Positions 45,291 through 48,996 of a stretch of 48,996 nucleotides of DNA are shown here, piece by piece. Origin of the DNA: Prevotella sp. (GTDB lineage Bacteria > Bacteroidota > Bacteroidia > Bacteroidales > Bacteroidaceae); NCBI GenBank assembly GCA_018053665.1, contig JAGPKZ010000005.1, positions 1-48,996 on the forward strand, written 5' to 3'. Each line of letters starts with the position of its first letter. The stretch's first letter is position 1. The notes beneath the pieces are model-generated. The model saw only the letters and a program-made list of their open reading frames with translations. It was not told the DNA's origin and ran no database searches. The position numbers were made by a program, and so were the translations under genes.

Positions 45291-45482
45291 CGCAAAATTC
45301 CCCACACATCGCCACTTTTCGCCACAAAATTTATTATATATATGAAAATAGTATAATAATTTGATGGGGAGTAATTAAATAAATGATGTATTATATTTCG
45401 TATGCATCAAGCTAAATGTTTCAAAAACGTGAAAAAATGAATATTTTTAAGTCAAAAAGTAACGTTTTAAAAAAACTTATGT

Positions 45483-45490
45483 TATTTTTG
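45483..45490 (+). promoter_or_regulatory. -7 box of the amino-lipid operon
   Basis: TATTTTTG, with the ATG at 45493 only 2 nt downstream. This makes that ATG too early to be transcribed, and supports the ATG at 45514 as the true start. Confidence 0.55.
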
Positions 45491-45513
45491 CAATGTGTAA
45501 GCATTTTAACAAC

Positions 45514-46341
45514 ATGGATAAAGCGATAGAGAAAACAATTGATATTGATAAGATTCTAAAAAGCAAGATTGGTAACAAGGTGAAATATGTCCCTCGTTTT
45601 GCCATATCTTGGCTTAAAAGCATTATTCATGAGGATGAGGTCAATCGCTTTTTGTGGGAGAGTCGTGATCTTCGCGGAACAGAATGGCTGACAGAGTGTG
45701 TACATTATCTTGATATGACGTTGGAAATTGTCGGATTAGAAAATCTTCCGGACAAGTCTGACGGCAAATTATATACATTTGTCTCTAATCATCCTCTGGG
45801 TGGTGCAGATGGAGTCGCTCTAGGTTCTATTATCGGGCAGCATTATGATGGTAAATTTAGATATTTAATTAACGATTTATTGTTGAATCTGCCAGGTATA
45901 CGTCCTGTGAGTATTGGCATTAATAAGACTGGCAGTCAAAGTCGCAGTTTTCCACAGATGGTTGAGGCTGGATTCCAAAGCGATAACCACATGCTGATGT
46001 TTCCTGCAGGAATATGTAGTCGTAAAATAAATGGAAAAATACACGATGTGCCATGGACGAAAACATTTATATCAAAAAGCATTGAGTATAAGCGAGATGT
46101 TGTGCCAATTCATTTCGGTGGGCAGAATTCAGATAAGTTTTATCGCATAGCTAATGTTTGTAAGATGCTTCATTTAAAATTCAATATAGCAATGCTTTTT
46201 CTTGTTGATGAAATGTATAAAAACGTGCATAAAACATTTCGTGTTTCAATCGGGAAGCCTATTCCATGGCAGACATTCGATAAGAGCAAGACTAATAGGG
46301 AATGGGCAAGTGTGGTCGAGGATGAAGTCTATAAATTATAA
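45514..46341 (+). CDS. glsA: Lysophospholipid-type O-acyltransferase (PlsC superfamily)
   Basis: A 275 aa membrane-associated acyltransferase (282 aa if read from 45493). The acyl-acceptor motif SNHPLGGADGVALG, the loop PVSIGINKTGSQ, and the donor motif FPAGICSRK are those of the OlsA/GlsA type. It is followed 20 bp later by an OlsB/GlsB-type N-acyltransferase, the pairing that in Bacteroides makes glycine lipids and in other bacteria ornithine lipids. It would add the second acyl chain. Which amino acid is used cannot be told from the sequence. Confidence 0.82.
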   Translation: MDKAIEKTIDIDKILKSKIGNKVKYVPRFAISWLKSIIHEDEVNRFLWESRDLRGTEWLTECVHYLDMTLEIVGLENLPDKSDGKLYTFVSNHPLGGADGVALGSIIGQHYDGKFRYLINDLLLNLPGIRPVSIGINKTGSQSRSFPQMVEAGFQSDNHMLMFPAGICSRKINGKIHDVPWTKTFISKSIEYKRDVVPIHFGGQNSDKFYRIANVCKMLHLKFNIAMLFLVDEMYKNVHKTFRVSIGKPIPWQTFDKSKTNREWASVVEDEVYKL

Positions 46342-46361
46342 GAAATATACATAAAGGATAT

Positions 46362-47357
46362 ATGGAAGAAGAGATAATCCAACCTGTAGATAAAGGTTTG
46401 TTGAAAAGCGAACTAACGCCGGAGCGCCAGCTTCGAATGACCAATAAAAGTAATAATGAAATTTATGTCATTACTGCTCACAACGCCCCTAATGTTATGA
46501 AAGAAATAGGTCGTCTGCGTGAAATAGCTTTTCGTACAGCAGGTGGTGGCACCGGAAAATCAATGGATATAGACGATTTCGATACGATGGATAACTGTTG
46601 CAAACAACTTGTTGTTTGGAATCCAGAAGCAGAGGAGATCATTGGCGGTTATCGTTATCTCTTTGGATCAGATTGGGAAATTGATGATAAAGGACAGCCA
46701 ATTCTTGCCACAAGCCACATGTTTCATTTCTCAGACAAGTTTATGGAAAAGTATGCACCTTATACTGTAGAACTTGGACGTAGTTTTGTTTCTCTGGAAT
46801 ATCAAAATATTAGAAAAAATTCAAAGAGTATTTTTGCTCTTGATAACCTTTGGGATGGTCTTGGTGCTCTTACTGTTATTAATCCAAATTGTAGATATTT
46901 CTTTGGAAAGATGACGATGTATCCTTCTTATATACGTAAAGGACGTGATATGATTCTTTATTTTCTAAAGAAGCATTTTGATGATAAAGATAGACTCATA
47001 ATACCGATAAAACCGTTGAAAATTGAAACTAAGGAAACTGAATTAGCAAATATTTTCAACAAAGAAACTTTTAAAGAAGACTATCGTGTATTGAACAAAG
47101 AAATAAGGGAATTGGGATATAATATTCCTCCTCTAGTAAATGCATATATGAGTCTAAGCCCAACGATGAAACTTTTTGGTACGGCAATTAACTATGGATT
47201 TGGTGATGTTGAGGAGACTGGTATTCTTATTGCTGTAGATGAAATATTGGAAGAAAAGCGTGTCCGTCATATCGACAGTTTTATAAAAGAGCATCCTGAG
47301 GCACTTCAAATCACAAGTGGTGCAAATAATCTTATCTACAAAGAAGAAAAAATGTAG
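46362..47357 (+). CDS. glsB: N-acyltransferase, GNAT/OlsB-GlsB type
   Basis: A 331 aa cytoplasmic enzyme of the family sometimes annotated as putative hemolysin. GNAT-like core: EIGRLREIAFRTAGGG, then VVWNPEAEEIIGGYRYLFGS and YTVELGRSFVSLEYQ, the last being the hallmark of OlsB-type N-acyltransferases. It would acylate the amino group of glycine (or ornithine), the first step before the O-acyltransferase encoded just upstream. No terminator is clear downstream. The next 1.28 kb carries no gene but the second repeat element. Confidence 0.83.
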   Translation: MEEEIIQPVDKGLLKSELTPERQLRMTNKSNNEIYVITAHNAPNVMKEIGRLREIAFRTAGGGTGKSMDIDDFDTMDNCCKQLVVWNPEAEEIIGGYRYLFGSDWEIDDKGQPILATSHMFHFSDKFMEKYAPYTVELGRSFVSLEYQNIRKNSKSIFALDNLWDGLGALTVINPNCRYFFGKMTMYPSYIRKGRDMILYFLKKHFDDKDRLIIPIKPLKIETKETELANIFNKETFKEDYRVLNKEIRELGYNIPPLVNAYMSLSPTMKLFGTAINYGFGDVEETGILIAVDEILEEKRVRHIDSFIKEHPEALQITSGANNLIYKEEKM

Positions 47358-47535
47358 ACTTATTGATACCGTCATACAGTGATTATTGATTAATGAATTG
47401 TTTCCATTGATAATACTAATTTGTTAGATGTTGTTGATATTTTACTCTTCGTATTAATATTTTTTGAACACTGGGAATGATTACACGAGTGCCTACTTAA
47501 GATGATTAGCTTTCAGCGTGACGTATTATGAAGTA
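47358..47535. other. Spacer between glsB and element copy 2
   Basis: About 180 bp of AT-rich sequence with no open frame, RNA or strong hairpin that I can support. The outer inverted-repeat blocks found around copy 1 are missing here. Confidence 0.5.
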
Positions 47536-47720
47536 AATGTTTGAACTTAGATTTCTTAGCAATAATTTGATTTTTGTATATTCAGGGTGTTTTCCCTGCA
47601 TTTTTTGTATTTTTTAGCTACGGAGCTACGGCATCTCTCGTAAAGCCTGTAAACATTGAGGATAACTAAACGTTGTTTACAGAATTTAGCTACGTCAAGC
47701 TACGTTCTAGCTACGCCAAC
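47536..47720 (+). repeat. Left terminal inverted repeat of element copy 2
   Basis: About 185 bp, complementary to 48438-48622. Contains TTAGCTACGGAG, GGCATCTCTCGTAAAGCCT and several AGCTACG boxes, as in copy 1. Confidence 0.8.
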
Positions 47721-47750
47721 TTGTGGCGTTTTAAGGATGAAATGTGTTTT

Positions 47751-47795
47751 ATGAGTGAATTTGTCAAAGAACTGTTTGCTGCCTCTGAGGAATAG
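47751..47795 (+). pseudogene. Truncated short frame in element copy 2
   Basis: ATG at 47751 encodes MSEFVKELFAASEE, then TAG. The following bases still match codons 15-19 of the copy 1 frame, so a CTG-to-TAG difference (two bases) ended the frame early. Small size and the nonsense difference argue against a functional peptide in this copy. Confidence 0.35.
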
Positions 47796-47814
47796 AGGAT
47801 GTTTGAATAGATAC

Positions 47815-47878
47815 AGCTAACGAGAGCAGAACTTTCAAGCTTGTTTAACTATTCTGCTGAATTCCACTGAATTCTCGG
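47815..47878 (-). ncRNA. Candidate structured RNA of element copy 2
   Basis: Minus-strand block with the same GAATTC-AGTG-GAATTC hairpin and the AGCAGAAT/GTTCTGCT hairpin (last pair now U-G), closed by CGA/TCG. It lies directly after the conserved promoter. The reasons and limits are those given for copy 1. Confidence 0.45.
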
Positions 47879-47909
47879 CAAAGATACTGCAAAATTTTTG
47901 TCCATACAA
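47879..47909 (-). promoter_or_regulatory. Promoter inside element copy 2
   Basis: Minus-strand TTG (47907-47909), 20 bp, TATCTTTG (47879-47886). Box sequences and spacing equal copy 1. Confidence 0.65.
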
Positions 47910-47966
47910 TCAGATTTAGATTAGACGGTTAGCCAAAGTTTTAAATACTTGGAACTGCACATCATA

Positions 47967-47992
47967 ATACACGTGCGCACGTATGCGCACAC
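47967..47992. other. Alternating purine-pyrimidine tract of copy 2, left
   Basis: Twenty-six bases in strict alternation including GTGCGCAC twice-like GC-rich steps; partner of the tract at 48397-48418. Confidence 0.68.
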
Positions 47993-48127
47993 TCTGGGTT
48001 TTTCGTAAAAACAAGTGTCGAAGTGTCTATCCATTGAGCCTCAATTTGTTAGAATACTTTTCAAGTGGTATTAAGCGTCGGCTATTTGTCGGTAAAATAT
48101 GAGGGAGATTTTTCCTCATATTGCATT

Positions 48128-48202
48128 GTATTTTACGAAATAATTCGATGCGTTTGCGATGTTTTGCAGTACGTTTTACGTTATATTGCATTGCGTTTTA
48201 CG
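48128..48202 (-). repeat. Degraded 22 bp-phased box array of copy 2
   Basis: Minus-strand CGTAAAACGC is exact at 48193-48202. A match with changed end bases lies at 48171-48180, and two weaker ones lie near 48150 and 48128-48137. The 22 bp step is kept within one base. Confidence 0.65.
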
Positions 48203-48396
48203 AAGAAATGGAAGGTAAAATATCGTAGAAACGTTTGCATTTCTATATGGAACTAGTTGTGTTTCTATATAGAAACGCATGTAAAATCCGATATTTTACC
48301 GTCAGATCACCGTCACTTCATTTAGTCGAATTCGTAGACAAAATATTGATAATCATTATGTTGACACTTCGACACTTATATTTTTCAAAACCCTAA

Positions 48397-48418
48397 GTGC
48401 GCGCGTGTGTACGTACAT
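48397..48418. other. Alternating purine-pyrimidine tract of copy 2, right
   Basis: Twenty-two bases in strict alternation (GTGCGCGCGTGTGTACGTAC plus two more). Confidence 0.68.
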
Positions 48419-48437
48419 TATATGTGCACTGAAATAG

Positions 48438-48622
48438 TAACGTAGCTAAGACGTAGCTCATCGAAGCTAAATGGATATAGTTACGTATCGTCAATCCCCA
48501 CTGTTTATAGGCTTTGCGAGAGATGCCGTAGCTCCGTAGCTAAAAATACAAAAAACGCAGGGGGGAATCGCCTAAATATACAAAATAAAATTGTCACAGA
48601 GAGGTCTAGGCTCAAAACATTT
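48438..48622 (-). repeat. Right terminal inverted repeat of element copy 2
   Basis: Complement of the left terminal repeat, ending AGGCTTTGCGAGAGATGCC and then the outer AT-rich part up to the CTCAAAACA end. Confidence 0.8.
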
Positions 48623-48636
48623 ATTTTAAATGTAAA

Positions 48637-48996
48637 TTAATTAAGTGGTATTTTTGCTGCGTTCTTATTCAGAAATATGTAGGTGGTATTGTCGGCAATA
48701 TAGTCTTTTGCCATATACCAGATTCCTTTATTGTCACCTGCTGTGCCCCATGAATTTTTTACTAAATAGTATTCTACACCATTTTCGTCTTTCGCGGTTC
48801 CATATATCAACATCACGTGATCGTAGGTGGCATCCCAATTGTCAAATCGCATCTGACGACTCTCCTGAGTTGGTTTTTTCTTTGGAACTTCAGCTATACC
48901 CGTACGTTCGAAACCATTACCAGAAACATCACCTCCCCATGCTACATTGTAACCGTTCTTTAAAGCTGTGTCAATAATACTCATCATTTCATTGAG
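48637..48996 (-). CDS. pepC: Aminopeptidase C (C1-family, bleomycin hydrolase type), 3' part
   Basis: C-terminal 119 or so residues of a papain-like cysteine aminopeptidase; the frame stays open to the right edge, so the start and the active-site Cys lie outside. The catalytic His is in DATYDHVMLIYGTA and the catalytic Asn in YLVKNSWG, both typical of the C1B/PepC group, as is the preceding NVAWGGDVSG. An apparent ATG at 48987 is internal. The gene ends 15 bp from the repeat element. Confidence 0.88.
   Translation of the reverse strand, partial: LNEMMSIIDTALKNGYNVAWGGDVSGNGFERTGIAEVPKKKPTQESRQMRFDNWDATYDHVMLIYGTAKDENGVEYYLVKNSWGTAGDNKGIWYMAKDYIADNTTYIFLNKNAAKIPLN

Larger units (their letters stand above)
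47536..48622 (-). mobile_element. Repeat element, copy 2 (inverted)
   Basis: Same structure as copy 1 but in reverse: terminal repeat, short frame, RNA/promoter block, alternating tract, AGTGTC boxes, core, AGTGTC boxes, alternating tract, terminal repeat. Length 1,087 bp. The CGTAAAACGC array survives as one exact box (48193-48202, read as GCGTTTTACG), one near-exact box 22 bp away (48171-48180) and two degraded ones. The RNA/promoter block is nearly identical to copy 1, so selection seems strongest there. No protein-coding gene of credible length. Confidence 0.85.

Noticed and set aside
48065..48256. 63-residue plus-strand frame in element copy 2
   Set aside because: Lies within the box-rich non-coding core; copy 1 has no corresponding frame.

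Overview
The window looks like a chromosome segment of a xylan-degrading Prevotella-type bacterium (order Bacteroidales). Four things point there. The xylanase cluster has the gene content and order of the xyn cluster known from Prevotella bryantii. Many genes are preceded by the Bacteroidetes promoter (-33 TTTG, 19-20 bp, -7 TAnnTTTG). The base composition is AT-rich. FtsL-like, DUF3109 and HTCS proteins of Bacteroidetes type are present. No rRNA, CRISPR array, transposase or integrase gene was found.

Layout. (1) 1-10,812, xylan utilisation: alpha-glucuronidase GH67 and the one-protein hybrid two-component regulator XynR on the minus strand, then a divergent operon of SGNH acetyl-esterase, GPH sugar symporter, GH10 endoxylanase and GH43 exo-enzyme, closed by a strong terminator. 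(2) 10,812-16,866: a two-gene ABC exporter, a secreted GH3 glycosidase, and a trio of small membrane proteins (CD225/dispanin, DUF2752, TM2). (3) 16,925-18,012: repeat element copy 1. (4) 18,215-28,385: a small conserved hypothetical protein, gpmI-ung-DUF3109, an AraC regulator, a GH95 alpha-L-fucosidase-like enzyme with a companion beta-sandwich protein, gyrB, rpsT and tRNA-Glu. (5) 28,494-45,290: recO and then the entire division/cell-wall (dcw) cluster on the minus strand in the order mraZ-rsmH-ftsL-ftsI-murE-mraY-murD-ftsW-murG-murC-ftsQ-ftsA-ftsZ. (6) 45,483-47,357: a two-gene amino-acyl-lipid (glycine/ornithine lipid) pathway. (7) 47,536-48,622: repeat element copy 2, inverted relative to copy 1. 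(8) The 3' end of an aminopeptidase C gene runs off the right edge.

How the genes cooperate. XynR would sense xylan fragments in the periplasm and activate the divergent xyn genes. The esterase, alpha-glucuronidase and GH10 enzyme open decorated xylan, XynD imports oligosaccharides and the signal-less GH43 finishes them in the cytoplasm. The dcw genes, tightly packed with 1-4 bp overlaps, make lipid II and the divisome.

The most unusual content is the pair of ~1.09 kb repeats. Each has ~185 bp terminal inverted repeats rich in AGCTACG. Inside are four or so CGTAAAACGC boxes spaced 22 bp apart, paired TGACGGT boxes 11 bp apart, a 12 bp inverted repeat, tandem AGTGTC boxes in inverted orientation, two 22-28 bp alternating purine-pyrimidine tracts, and a highly conserved block with a consensus promoter reading into a foldable short RNA. 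Neither copy carries a plausible transposase. They look like a non-autonomous mobile or origin-like element that I do not recognise.
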